Shown here in pieces: positions 9,805 to 17,986 of a stretch of 56,061 nucleotides of DNA. Position numbers and translations under genes: made by a program. Below the pieces are notes generated by a model, which saw only the letters and a program-made list of their open reading frames with translations, was not told the DNA's origin and searched no databases. Every line of letters starts with the position of its first letter. Position 1 is the stretch's first letter. Source of the stretch: Muribaculaceae bacterium (lineage in GTDB: Bacteria > Bacteroidota > Bacteroidia > Bacteroidales > Muribaculaceae); assembly GCA_017557665.1 (NCBI GenBank), contig JAFYYI010000059.1, positions 1 through 56,061 of the forward strand. Direction: 5' to 3'.

Positions 9805-10167
9805 TCAATAACCTCCGGCCATGGCCCCAGCGATGGCTACACCATAAATGATAATAATGATCACTGTCATGACACCTCCGATAATGGCGCCCCATGTGGC
9901 CCATTTCTTAGCGTCGTCAGCGGCCTTCTGAGCTCCAGCAAAGTCACCGGCATTATACAGGCCGTCAACCTTTGAGGAGTAAACGATTGACACGATGCCA
10001 AACGGCAGACAGCACAACAGCGTGCAGAGGATGGCCCAAACCAGATAGTTATCGGGCTTCATCGGACGCTGGCCCTGAGGCTGCTGATAACCGTAGTTAG
10101 GCTGATAAGGCTGCTGCTGATAAGGTTGCTGCTGATAGGGCTGCTGCGGGTAGTTCTGATTATCCAT
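9805..10167 (-). CDS. CD225/dispanin family membrane protein
   Basis: 120 residues. The N-terminal tail contains PYQQQ repeats (residues 8-24), followed by YLVWAILCTLLCCLPFGIVS, the canonical CD225 first hydrophobic segment, then SSKVDGLYNAGDFAGAQKAADDAKKW and a second segment. The short coding repeat in the tail could vary in length. Bacterial CD225 proteins have no agreed role. Own promoter and terminator. Confidence 0.8.
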   Translation of the reverse strand: MDNQNYPQQPYQQQPYQQQPYQPNYGYQQPQGQRPMKPDNYLVWAILCTLLCCLPFGIVSIVYSSKVDGLYNAGDFAGAQKAADDAKKWATWGAIIGGVMTVIIIIIYGVAIAGAMAGGY

Positions 10168-10262
10168 AATGTGTAAGTTTTAAATGTGAATATAGTTGAA
10201 TAATTTCTTGCTAATGCTGTTCATTGATTAATAAATCAATTGTGATAATCTGTAATCGGTTA

Positions 10263-10295
10263 CAAAAATAGTTAATTATTATGGAATATTGTCAA
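10263..10295 (-). promoter_or_regulatory. promoter of the CD225 gene
   Basis: Reverse strand: TTG (10295-10293), 22-nt spacer, TATTTTTG (10270-10263). Confidence 0.55.
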
Positions 10296-10312
10296 TTAGG
10301 GGGTATTATTTT

Positions 10313-10340
10313 TGAAAAAATGGCGCTTTTGGAGCGCCAT
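10313..10340 (-). terminator. terminator of the O-methyltransferase gene
   Basis: ATGGCGCT-TTTGG-AGCGCCAT stem with a T-run on the minus strand. Confidence 0.85.
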
Positions 10341-10368
10341 ATGCTTTCAGTCGTACTTGAGATGAGGT

Positions 10369-11007
10369 TCAGGGGAGTTTGTGGATGAGGGTGAGACCAT
10401 CGCGCAGGGGGACAATGACTTTCTCGACGCGCGGGTCGTGCTTGACGTGGTCGTTAAAGTCGAGTATGCCGCGCGTTTGGGCCTCTCGTTGTGCCTTTGG
10501 GTCAACGACCTTGCCAGCCCACAGGGTGTTGTCGGCAATGATGAACCCTCCGTCGTTGAGGTAGTCCATCACCAGGTCGTAGTACTCGACATATTGCCGC
10601 TTGTTGGCGTCGATGAACACGAGGTCATAGCGCCCACCAAGGCGGGGGACGATATCGCGGGCATCACCGATGTGAAGGCGCACGCGCTTGCCGAAGGGCG
10701 ACAATGCCAGGTGCTCGCGGATGAAGTCCTCCTGCTCGTCGTTGATCTCGATGGTGTCGACGATGCAGCTGTCGTCGGGCAGGCCTTCGGCGAGGCACAG
10801 GGCTGAATAGCCGCTGAAGGTGCCCAGTTCAAGCACGCGCCGTGGCGCCACCATGCGCGTGAGCATCTTGATGAGGCGCCCCTGCAGGTGTCCCGAGCAC
10901 ATGTGCCAATAGTAGTTCTGCACATGGGTGTCATGGTCGATGCGCGCCAATGCCGCCGGCTCCTCATCGATATGTCCCAAAATATACTCCTCTAACTCCT
11001 CATTCAT
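10369..11007 (-). CDS. O-methyltransferase, catechol/caffeoyl-CoA OMT family
   Basis: 212 residues from ATG 11007 (MNEELEEYILGHIDEEP); an upstream in-frame ATG would translate the intergenic repeat. Class I SAM-binding motif VLELGTFSGYSALCLAEGL, acidic end of strand 2 (VDTIEIND), DLVFIDANKRQY (metal-binding Asp) and the IADNTLWAGKV loop place it in the Mg-dependent methyltransferase_3 family. Physiological substrate in Bacteroidales unknown. Upstream lies an inverted repeat element (11030-11106). Confidence 0.88.
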   Translation of the reverse strand: MNEELEEYILGHIDEEPAALARIDHDTHVQNYYWHMCSGHLQGRLIKMLTRMVAPRRVLELGTFSGYSALCLAEGLPDDSCIVDTIEINDEQEDFIREHLALSPFGKRVRLHIGDARDIVPRLGGRYDLVFIDANKRQYVEYYDLVMDYLNDGGFIIADNTLWAGKVVDPKAQREAQTRGILDFNDHVKHDPRVEKVIVPLRDGLTLIHKLP

Positions 11008-11029
11008 AATCACCTGAATTTTAAAAAAA

Positions 11030-11106
11030 GAAAACAATAAGTACAATAAATACAAATTATAGGTATTCTGGAATTATATTGTTCTTATTGTATTTATTGT
11101 TGTTTT
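11030..11106. repeat. short inverted-repeat element, nonamer based
   Basis: Left arm 11030-11056 and right arm 11078-11106, about 20 bp apart, are imperfect inverted repeats built from 9-bp units of the type ACAATAAAT. The left arm matches the arm at 53109-53135 at 26 of 27 positions. It looks like a gene-less version of the element around the GxxExxY gene. It sits between the methyltransferase and aroQ and runs into the aroQ 3' end. Confidence 0.65.
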
Positions 11107-11107
11107 A

Positions 11108-11554
11108 TTATTTAGTTGTCTTGGTTGTCTGAGGAAACTGGGTGGTGAGGGAGTGGAGGGCTAGGCGGTAACTGTCGAGGCTGAAGCCGGCGATGATGCC
11201 CTTGCAGACGGGAGACAAGAGGGACTTGTGGCGGAAGGGTTCACGGCTGTAGATGTTGCTGATGTGAACCTCGATGACGGGGGCTGTGATGGCCGCCACG
11301 GCATCGGCGATGGCCACCGAGGTGTGGGTGTAACCGCCGGCGTTGAGCACGATAGCGCAGTCGTCGAAGCCCACCTGCTGCAGGCGGTCCACGATTTCGC
11401 CCTCGATGTTGCTCTGATAGACGTCGATGGTGTGCTGCGGGAATTGTTCCATCAGTTCCTGCAGGTACTGGTCGAGTGAGCGGTTGCCATAGACCTCGGG
11501 CTCGCGCCGACCCAAGAGGTTCAGGTTGGGACCGTTGATGATGTGGATAACCAT
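11108..11554 (-). CDS. aroQ: 3-dehydroquinate dehydratase, type II
   Basis: 148 residues. Type II motifs: INGPNLNLLGRREPEVYG with the catalytic Tyr, QSNIEGEIVDRLQ, LNAGGYTHTSVAI, and EVHISNIYSREPFRH with the catalytic His. It catalyses the third step of the shikimate pathway, in the cytoplasm as a dodecamer. The last residues (QTTKTTK) are not part of the fold and are encoded by two 9-bp units continuous with the downstream repeat. The start is 1 bp past the upstream MaoC gene's stop, suggesting translational coupling. Confidence 0.96.
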   Translation of the reverse strand: MVIHIINGPNLNLLGRREPEVYGNRSLDQYLQELMEQFPQHTIDVYQSNIEGEIVDRLQQVGFDDCAIVLNAGGYTHTSVAIADAVAAITAPVIEVHISNIYSREPFRHKSLLSPVCKGIIAGFSLDSYRLALHSLTTQFPQTTKTTK

Positions 11555-11555
11555 C

Positions 11556-12017
11556 TTATTTCTTGAAGTAGTAGAGGAACGAGGCGATGCCTTGCAGGGC
11601 AGGCTTGCGTTGGCCTTCGATTTCCATCTTGAAGTCTATTTCGGCCTTGCAGATGCCGCGCAGGTCGGCGATGTTGTGCAGCTTGGTCACCAGGCGCACG
11701 CGGCTGCCGGTGATGACGGGCTGGCCGAAGCGCATCTTGTCCATGCCGTAGTTGACTTGCATCTCCAGGTTGTTCACCTCGATGATCTGGTTCCACAGGT
11801 GGGGAATGAGCGACATGGTGAGGTAGCCGTGGGCGATGGTGCTGTGATAGGCACTCTCGGCCTTTGCACGCTCCACGTCCACATGGATCCACTGGTGGTC
11901 GAGCGTAGCGTCGGCAAACATGTTGATACGGTCCTGATCGACGGTGAGCCATTCGCTAACACCGAGTTCCTCACCCAGATGGGAGGCAAATTCTTCGTAA
12001 GAGTTGATTGTGAGCAT
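11556..12017 (-). CDS. MaoC-like hydratase
   Basis: 153 residues. The hotdog-fold hydratase motif ADATLDHQWIHVDVERAK carries catalytic Asp40 and His45, followed by AHGYLTMSLIPHLW. The family hydrates 2-enoyl-CoA or related thioesters. No fatty-acid gene lies nearby; it is immediately upstream of aroQ and probably co-transcribed with lolC and rbfA from the rbfA side. Substrate unknown. Confidence 0.85.
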   Translation of the reverse strand: MLTINSYEEFASHLGEELGVSEWLTVDQDRINMFADATLDHQWIHVDVERAKAESAYHSTIAHGYLTMSLIPHLWNQIIEVNNLEMQVNYGMDKMRFGQPVITGSRVRLVTKLHNIADLRGICKAEIDFKMEIEGQRKPALQGIASFLYYFKK

Positions 12018-12023
12018 TGTATC

Positions 12024-12051
12024 TAGTTAATAGTTATTAGTTAATAGTTAG
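12024..12051. repeat. heptamer array, four TAGTTAW units
   Basis: TAGTTAA, TAGTTAT, TAGTTAA, TAGTTAG in exact 7-bp phase, filling the gap between the LolC/E stop and the MaoC start. Confidence 0.85.
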
Positions 12052-12068
12052 ATGGACAGTGATCCTTC

Positions 12069-13292
12069 CTAATTCTTCAAGCGGCGGCGCATGATGAAGG
12101 CCGTTACCATGCTGGTGAGCAGCCCCACGGCGGCGACAAGAGCGAGGGTGACGAGCACGTCGGTCCATTGCACCTCGACGGGATAGGCGCTGATAATCAT
12201 GTTGGCGGGGTCTCCGCTGAGGCGCAACCAGCCAAATTGTTGCTGGCAGAGACTAAGGATGACGCCGATGACCACACCCGTCACGGCACCGGCAAGCGTG
12301 ATGAGCCAGCCTTGCAGGACGAAAATGCGTGAAATTTGGCGGTCGTTGGCACCGAGGGCCCGCAGTGTGGCGATGCTGGCATCTTTCTCGATGATGAGCA
12401 GTGACAGGGTGCTGATGACGTTGAATGTGGCGATGACCAGGATGAAAGCCAGCAGCAGGAAGGCCATCCACTTCTCAATGTTGACCAGCCTGTAAGCCTC
12501 TTGCTGCTGCATGAGTCGATTCTTTATCTGATAGCCGTCACCCAGGGTTTTGGATAAGCCTTGCATCACGTCCGCTTCGTCGGCCCCCGGGCTGAGTTTC
12601 ACTTCGATTTGTGTCGCTTCGGTCTCGTAGTCAAACAGTTGCTGTGCCAGGTCGAGCGGCACATAGATGAGGTCGGCGTCATAGCTGTTCTGCTGTAGCT
12701 GGAAGATGCCGGAGACAAAGACGGAATCCTGCCTGAAGGCCCCCATCGGGTTGGCGATGTTGACACGTCCCTGTCGCTGCGGTGCGAACAGGCGTACCAT
12801 CCCCAAGAATTCAGGTCTGACACAGAGGTTGACCGCCGGTCCGGCGCCTGGCACCGCATAGCGTGACACCTGGTCGCGCAGTTTCCACTCGCCGTCCACG
12901 ATGACCGAGTCCATGTCGTTCATGGTGTTATAGTCATCGGGGACACCCTTCAGCCGCACGGGCATTTGGAACTGGGCATATACCGCCAGCGCTTGATCGA
13001 CAATCACCGGCACAGCGCGTTCCACTCCAGGCACGACGCTCACGGCATCGATGACGCTGTCGGCATCATTGATGGTCTTACCCATGGTGGCCGTGATGGC
13101 GATTTGCGGGTCCAGCAGGGCGAGGCGCCCCATGATGAGCCCACGGAAACCGTTGAACACGCTCATCACACAGATAAGTGCAGCCGTCGCCACCACGACT
13201 CCGCAAACAGCGACAATCGAGATGATGTTCACTGCCTGATGCCCCTTCTTGGACACCAGGTAGCGCCACGCTATCTTCAACGGCAGACTCAT
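12069..13292 (-). CDS. lolC: FtsX-like permease, LolC/LolE type
   Basis: 407 residues with one N-terminal membrane helix (AVNIISIVAVCGVVVATAAL), a large periplasmic MacB-like domain, and three C-terminal helices (WMAFLLLAFILVIATFNVIS and onward). The N-terminus SLPLKIAWRYLVSKKGHQAVN and STLSLLIIEKDASIATLRALGA are typical of lipoprotein-releasing permeases. With an ATPase (LolD, not in the window) it would extract outer-membrane lipoproteins. LolC and LolE cannot be told apart here; Bacteroidetes commonly use one homodimeric permease. Flanked on both sides by heptamer arrays. Confidence 0.85.
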   Translation of the reverse strand: MSLPLKIAWRYLVSKKGHQAVNIISIVAVCGVVVATAALICVMSVFNGFRGLIMGRLALLDPQIAITATMGKTINDADSVIDAVSVVPGVERAVPVIVDQALAVYAQFQMPVRLKGVPDDYNTMNDMDSVIVDGEWKLRDQVSRYAVPGAGPAVNLCVRPEFLGMVRLFAPQRQGRVNIANPMGAFRQDSVFVSGIFQLQQNSYDADLIYVPLDLAQQLFDYETEATQIEVKLSPGADEADVMQGLSKTLGDGYQIKNRLMQQQEAYRLVNIEKWMAFLLLAFILVIATFNVISTLSLLIIEKDASIATLRALGANDRQISRIFVLQGWLITLAGAVTGVVIGVILSLCQQQFGWLRLSGDPANMIISAYPVEVQWTDVLVTLALVAAVGLLTSMVTAFIMRRRLKN

Positions 13293-13303
13293 TTGTTTGT
13301 TTT

Positions 13304-13398
13304 TAGTCCCTAGTTCCTAGTCCCTAGTTCCTAGTCCCTAGTTTCTAGTCCCTAGTTGACACGAATTCCTAATTCCTAACTCCTAATTCCTAATTCTC
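13304..13398. repeat. two adjacent heptamer arrays
   Basis: 13304-13359: eight units TAGTCCC/TAGTTCC. 13364-13398: five units AATTCCT. On the minus strand the second array is TAGGAAT repeated, and its first TAG is the rbfA stop codon (13392-13390). Confidence 0.9.
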
Positions 13399-13749
13399 AT
13401 CGCTCTTGGGCTTGTCCTTGGACAGGAGCTCGTCGATGTGGTCGATGTAGTCGAGCGAGTCGTCGATGTGGAACTTGAGTTCAGGGCAACGGCGCAGCTG
13501 GTAGCGCACCTGTTGAGCGAGCTGGTGACGGATGCTCTTCTCGTTGGCGTTGATATTGTCCATGATGGCCTGGGCGTTCTCGCTGGGGAAGATGCTCAGG
13601 CGCACGTTGGCGACGCTCAGGTCGGGCGAGACGCGCACGCTGCTCACGCTCACGAGTGTGCCGCGTGTCTTAGCGGTCTCGCGACGAAAGATTTCGCTCA
13701 GTTCCTTTTGCACCAGGCGACTGATTTTCTGTTGTCTTGTTGTATCCAT
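13390..13749 (-). CDS. rbfA: ribosome-binding factor A
   Basis: 119 residues, usual length. RQQKISRLVQKELSEIFRRE, SVSSVRVSPDLSVANVRLSIF and the KH-fold end (RRCPELKFHIDDSLDYIDHIDELL) are diagnostic. It helps 16S rRNA 5'-end maturation on the 30S subunit and cold adaptation. Probable promoter 30 bp upstream; first gene of a likely rbfA-lolC-maoC-aroQ unit. The stop codon lies inside the heptamer array. Confidence 0.96.
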   Translation of the reverse strand: MDTTRQQKISRLVQKELSEIFRRETAKTRGTLVSVSSVRVSPDLSVANVRLSIFPSENAQAIMDNINANEKSIRHQLAQQVRYQLRRCPELKFHIDDSLDYIDHIDELLSKDKPKSDEN

Positions 13750-13778
13750 TTAGTTGATTGTTATTCGTTTTGTGACTG

Positions 13779-13786
13779 CAAAGGTA
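13779..13786 (-). promoter_or_regulatory. -7 box TACCTTTG of rbfA
   Basis: Reverse-strand TAnnTTTG, 30 bp before the ATG. The normal -33 position falls inside a nonamer repeat array. Confidence 0.65.
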
Positions 13787-13792
13787 CAACTT

Positions 13793-13855
13793 TTTCTAGA
13801 AACTCGGGTTATTCTAGGCATTCTAGATGCTCAAGACAATCTAGATGCCCTAGTG
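13793..13855. repeat. nonamer array with CTAG core
   Basis: CTAG occurs at 13796, 13814, 13823, 13841 and 13850, all on one 9-bp lattice; degenerate units occupy 13805 and 13832. Same unit type as at 19184 and 47160. Confidence 0.8.
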
Positions 13856-13857
13856 GT

Positions 13858-13902
13858 AAAAAGAGGAACCGGGGATAGCCTTGCCGGCCAATCCTCGGTT
13901 CC
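13858..13902 (-). terminator. terminator of the M16 peptidase gene
   Basis: GGAACCG-A-GGAT pairs with ATCC-C-CGGTTCC, then CTCTTTTT on the minus strand. Confidence 0.8.
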
Positions 13903-13945
13903 TTGAATCATTGGCGCCGTTGATTGGCGCTATTGAATGGGTGGA

Positions 13946-16783
13946 TTACTCCTCGGGGAGCATGACAACCTCAACCTTGTTGCCTGCGTTCAGCAGCTGG
14001 CGTGCAAAGGCTGCGATGGTCTCGGGAGTCTGGGCATTGACAATCTGGTCAAAGCCAGTGTGGCCATCGGCGCCGGTAAACAGGTAGTTGTAGATTTGAC
14101 GCAACCAGTAGCCGTTCTCCTTGAGGCTTGTGCCATGGTCCTTGATCATGAGTTCCTTGATCTCCTTGAGGGTGGTGGCATCGATGTTGTTGCATGCCTC
14201 ATAAATTTCCTCGTTCATGATCTTGACAGCCATGTCGGCCATTTCGGGCTTCATCGGGCAGGAAGCCATGACAGCAGTGAAGACGTTGTTGCCCTCATAG
14301 GTCGACCAGCCACGTGCACCGGCCGAATAGGCGGCACCAGCATCCTCACGGATCTTCTGGAGATAGATCTTGCTCAGTACCTGACCCAGGATGTTGGCCT
14401 TGATCTGGTTCTCCAGCGAGTACGGAGTCTTGGTATCGTACCAATAAATCTGTGCGATAGCCTTAGGCGTCTCGCTCTTATTGGTGAAGTGAGTGACAGT
14501 CTGTCCTACGGGGTGCGATTCAACGTTCACAAAGTTGGACTGCATGCCTTTCTGGCCAGGCAGGCTGGCAATGTACTGCTCGATGAGGGGACGGATCACA
14601 GCCTCGTCAAATGCACCGACAAAGATGAAGGTGTAGTTGGCGGCGTTGGCAGTGCGCTCCTTGGCAATCTGCATCATGCGGTCCAGATCTATCTGATTGA
14701 GATAGCTTACGTCGAAGGGCCTGCTGCGCCAGTCATGGTTAGCCAGGATGTAGTTAACCGAATCCTCAAACACATTCTCGGGATCGAGATTCCTGTTCTT
14801 GAGCATGGTCTCCACTTGACCCTTGATCATGTTGAAGCTCTTCTCATCCTTGCGCATGTCGGTGAAGTTGAGGTAGGTGAGCTGGAACAAGGTCTCAAGG
14901 TCCTTGACAGTGGACTGGCCGCTGAAGCCGTCGGAATAGGTGTCCATGCTGAAGCCAACGCTGGCCTGCTTGCCGGCGAGAGCCTTCTGCAACTCGGTGT
15001 AGGAGAATTCACCCAGGCCGCTCATCATCGTTGCCAGGGGCAGTAACTCGGTGTTCACCCAATCCTGTTCGCCATAGAGCGATGCGCCACCGCGCTGGAA
15101 AGCACTCATGCGAATCTCGTTCTCCTTGAAATCGGTCTTCTTGAGGATGACGCGGGCGCCGTTGCTCAGCTCAAGCTCCTTGTAGTCAAACCTGTTGTTG
15201 ACGGTCTCCTTCAGAATCTTGCCGGGGTTGGGCATCTCCTTGATGAGGGGCTCCTGCTTCACATTGTCCACAAAGGCCTCAACCTGTGCGTTCAGGCCAG
15301 CATCAACGGCAGCCTTCAAACTCTCGGGAGTGGGATAAACGGCACCGTCTTTCTCCTGGTTGAAGTTAACGACAACGAGGTTCTCACCAGTGGTGCTGAT
15401 GAGGCCGGGCATAATCTGGTTGACGAGGTCAACGGGCAGCATGGGTGCATACTGGCTCATGATCTGATATTCCTGCTCAATCGAGGGCATGGGCTCGTTA
15501 TCGAGGTAGTTGCGGTAGTACATGGCAGCGAGACGAGCGTTGGGAATCTTGTTGCGCTCATTGTACTGCTTCTCCAGACGGCTCATGTACTCTTCCTTGG
15601 CGCGGTCATACTCGGTAGCGGTGAAACCGTGCTTGGCGGCACGCATGGCCTCGGTGACAACGGCTTCGGTAGCGGCTTCGATCTGACCATCCTTGGGCAG
15701 AACGGTCAGGGTAAAGGCTTCGGGATCTTGTGAGAGCAGGTAACCGCCGTCCATGGCATAGGCCTGGATGTAGGGGCAGTCAGGATCCTGTGCTTTCTCA
15801 CTGAGGCGGTCGTTCAGCATGCTGCTCATCATGCTCTTGGCGAAATCGATAACCATGTACATCTGGTCACCCTTGATTTCCTTGGGCATGGCTTCATGCT
15901 TGAACATGACCATCACCTGGCTGTACTGCTGCTCCTTGTCCTTGTCAACAACGATGATGGGCTCATCGTTATCGGGAACGGGCTCGGGAACAACCTGTGC
16001 GGCATCGGGACCGGGGGCGGGAACACCCTTGAAGAGCTCCTTGATCTGAGCCTCGATGTGGTCTACATCAACGTCACCCACGATCACCAGGGCCTGGTTG
16101 TCGGGACGATACCACTTGTGGTAGTAGTCGCGCAACTCTTTGTACTTGAAGTTGTCCACAACCTCCATCAGACCGATGGGCATGCGGCGGCCATACTTCG
16201 AACCCGGGTACAGCGTCTCGAGCTGGTTCTCGAGCATGCGCTGCATGGCGCTGCGGCGCAGGCGCCACTCCTCGTGGATCACACCGCGCTCCTTGTCGAT
16301 CTCCTCGTCGGTGAGCAACAGGCCGTTGCTCCAGTCCTTGAGGATGAGCAGACAGGAGTCGATAGCGCTCTGGCGGGTGCTGGGCACGTCGTTGATGTTG
16401 TAAACGGTCTCGGCAATGCTGGTATAGGCATTCAAGTCCTTACCGAAGGCTACACCCAGCGAACGGGTATAGTCGATGATGCCCTTACCCTCGCCGTTAA
16501 AGTGCTCACTGCCGTTGAAGGCCATGTGCTCCAGGAAGTGGGCAAGACCGCGCTGGCTCTCTTCCTCCTGGATGGAGCCCACGCGCTGGGCGATGTAGAA
16601 ATTAACACGGTGCTCGGGATAGTCGTTGTGGCGGATGTAATAGGTCAATCCGCAGTCCAACTTGCCGACGCGCACCTGATCATCAACGGGGATGGGACGA
16701 CCCATTGACTGCGCCTTGAGGGCGCTGGTGCTGAATGCCATAGCGATTAACAGCATCGCAGCGAAGAATTTTCTCATCTTCAT
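13946..16783 (-). CDS. M16 zinc peptidase, two-lobe (pitrilysin-like), exported
   Basis: 945 residues. Signal peptide 1-25 (ending ALKAQ). The inverted zinc motif HFLEH (residues 82-86) with the distal Glu in NAYTSIAETVY is in the first M16 lobe; the second lobe begins near residue 530 (LSNGARVILKKTDFKENEIRMSAF). Full double-domain length is usual for Bacteroidetes periplasmic M16 proteins, which probably degrade peptides. Long 5' leader; -7 box at 16907-16900. Monocistronic with terminator. Confidence 0.93.
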   Translation of the reverse strand: MKMRKFFAAMLLIAMAFSTSALKAQSMGRPIPVDDQVRVGKLDCGLTYYIRHNDYPEHRVNFYIAQRVGSIQEEESQRGLAHFLEHMAFNGSEHFNGEGKGIIDYTRSLGVAFGKDLNAYTSIAETVYNINDVPSTRQSAIDSCLLILKDWSNGLLLTDEEIDKERGVIHEEWRLRRSAMQRMLENQLETLYPGSKYGRRMPIGLMEVVDNFKYKELRDYYHKWYRPDNQALVIVGDVDVDHIEAQIKELFKGVPAPGPDAAQVVPEPVPDNDEPIIVVDKDKEQQYSQVMVMFKHEAMPKEIKGDQMYMVIDFAKSMMSSMLNDRLSEKAQDPDCPYIQAYAMDGGYLLSQDPEAFTLTVLPKDGQIEAATEAVVTEAMRAAKHGFTATEYDRAKEEYMSRLEKQYNERNKIPNARLAAMYYRNYLDNEPMPSIEQEYQIMSQYAPMLPVDLVNQIMPGLISTTGENLVVVNFNQEKDGAVYPTPESLKAAVDAGLNAQVEAFVDNVKQEPLIKEMPNPGKILKETVNNRFDYKELELSNGARVILKKTDFKENEIRMSAFQRGGASLYGEQDWVNTELLPLATMMSGLGEFSYTELQKALAGKQASVGFSMDTYSDGFSGQSTVKDLETLFQLTYLNFTDMRKDEKSFNMIKGQVETMLKNRNLDPENVFEDSVNYILANHDWRSRPFDVSYLNQIDLDRMMQIAKERTANAANYTFIFVGAFDEAVIRPLIEQYIASLPGQKGMQSNFVNVESHPVGQTVTHFTNKSETPKAIAQIYWYDTKTPYSLENQIKANILGQVLSKIYLQKIREDAGAAYSAGARGWSTYEGNNVFTAVMASCPMKPEMADMAVKIMNEEIYEACNNIDATTLKEIKELMIKDHGTSLKENGYWLRQIYNYLFTGADGHTGFDQIVNAQTPETIAAFARQLLNAGNKVEVVMLPEE

Positions 16784-16899
16784 GTGGTTGTAAAATTAGT
16801 TAGATAACGTTATTTATACTGTTATTTCTTGTTCTGTTAGACTCTGTGAACACCTGTTTGGTTGCAATGCAAGGTGTTAAAAGTTGCCAAACTAACCTG

Positions 16900-16907
16900 C
16901 AAAGTTA
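16900..16907 (-). promoter_or_regulatory. -7 box TAACTTTG for the M16 peptidase
   Basis: Reverse-strand TAnnTTTG, about 117 bp before the ATG. Confidence 0.5.
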
Positions 16908-16932
16908 CACTTTTTTTTATAATGAGGTCGTT

Positions 16933-17349
16933 TTACGCTTGATTTTCTGATTCTTCCTGCTCCTTTTGCTCCTCTTTTTCCTTGGCTTTTACCCTCCGCC
17001 ATCTCTTGCCATTCAGGATAAATGCAATGATCAGGAGTATGGATCCAAACACGGTTCCTGCTATGATGGGAGCTGTGAAGTGATTGATTCTATCTATCCA
17101 GAAAAGTGTCAGCATGCCAATGCCGAACCAGCCACAACCGCCGTTTTCATCCTCTTCTAATGTCAGTGACTTGAAATAATCACCAATGATGGCAAGCGGA
17201 ATGCCACACATCATGAGCACTCTGTACCAGTCGTTTTGGGGAACGATGTTATCGGGGAGGAAATCTAAAATCATTCCTCCTAACAAGAGAATCACTCCAA
17301 TTGTGATTAGTACACGATACAGTGTCTTATTAGTCTTTTCGGTCAGCAT
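16933..17349 (-). CDS. small membrane protein under a probable ECF promoter
   Basis: 138 residues with four hydrophobic segments (VLITIGVILLLGGMILDFL; VLMMCGIPLAIIGDYF; GIGMLTLFWIDRI; IIAGTVFGSILLIIAFIL) and a Glu/Lys/Gln-rich charged tail (AKEKEEQKEQEE). No family recognised. Its upstream region carries the same bipartite motif at the same spacing as the ECF sigma gene at 18627-19100, so it is a candidate member of that regulon, perhaps an envelope-stress protein. Confidence 0.7.
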   Translation of the reverse strand: MLTEKTNKTLYRVLITIGVILLLGGMILDFLPDNIVPQNDWYRVLMMCGIPLAIIGDYFKSLTLEEDENGGCGWFGIGMLTLFWIDRINHFTAPIIAGTVFGSILLIIAFILNGKRWRRVKAKEKEEQKEQEESENQA

Positions 17350-17374
17350 AGTCGTTGCGTTTTATTGTTGTTCA

Positions 17375-17408
17375 CCCTTTAGACGCAGCACTCCCTTCAA
17401 AAACTACA
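17375..17408 (-). promoter_or_regulatory. candidate ECF-sigma promoter, copy 1
   Basis: Reverse strand: TGTAGTTTTT (17408-17399), 12 nt, GCGTCTAAAGGG (17386-17375), 26 bp before the ATG at 17349. Identical halves and spacing occur upstream of the sigma gene itself. Confidence 0.75.
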
Positions 17409-17416
17409 GCAATCTC

Positions 17417-17462
17417 AAAAAAAAAGATGTCATCAACGGGCCTGAGCCGTCATGATGGCATC
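17417..17462 (-). terminator. terminator of the 78-residue membrane protein
   Basis: Stem 17426-17462 (GATGCCATCATGACGG against CCGTTGATGACATC), then a run of nine T on the minus strand. Confidence 0.85.
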
Positions 17463-17502
17463 CTTAAGAAATGGAAATTGGGATAATAAAGCGATTCGAT
17501 TT

Positions 17503-17739
17503 TTAGCTGAGCATGCGGGAATCCAGGATGTCCCAGTGCCTCTTGTCTCGATTCTCCTCATTTTTCATCCAGGTGGCCTTGATGTAGTAGGCACCGCTCA
17601 TGATGAGTAATGTGATAGCTGCCAACAGCAGCAATGCAGCGAGCCACGAAGTCGTGCTGGAAATGGCGCTGGCGCTGAACATCAGCACACTCCCTGCAAG
17701 CGAGACGATTGCGTACTTGAAATTGATATTGGTGTCCAT
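17503..17739 (-). CDS. small two-helix membrane protein
   Basis: 78 residues: two membrane segments (IVSLAGSVLMFSASAI; LAALLLLAAITLLIMSGAYYI) and a short charged tail ending DILDSRMLS. No family recognised. It lies between two genes tied to the ECF sigma factor but has its own terminator; no ECF-type motif seen upstream. Confidence 0.6.
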   Translation of the reverse strand: MDTNINFKYAIVSLAGSVLMFSASAISSTTSWLAALLLLAAITLLIMSGAYYIKATWMKNEENRDKRHWDILDSRMLS

Positions 17740-17930
17740 CTTGTGAAAATGTTTAGACTCTAATTGAACGGTGGCTTCGTTTGCTGTTATGAGGCAAATT
17801 TACTTCCTAGTGTAAGGGGTGTCAAGGATTCTGATGATGAATAATGGTTATTGTCTAATTATTTGACACAGTTGTGTCTAATTCTTTGACAATCGGTCGA
17901 TGCGTTTTGCCTGGCAAGGGGGAAAAGCAA

Positions 17931-17962
17931 GGGCCTCGGCAAGAATCCGTCTTGCGAGGCCC
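17931..17962 (-). terminator. terminator after the sigma-linked membrane protein
   Basis: GGGCCTC-g-GCAAGA pairs with TCTTGCgAGGCCC, one bulge; TTGCTTTTCC follows on the minus strand. Confidence 0.7.
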
Positions 17963-17986
17963 CTGGTGATGGGATGTTGCTGGAGT

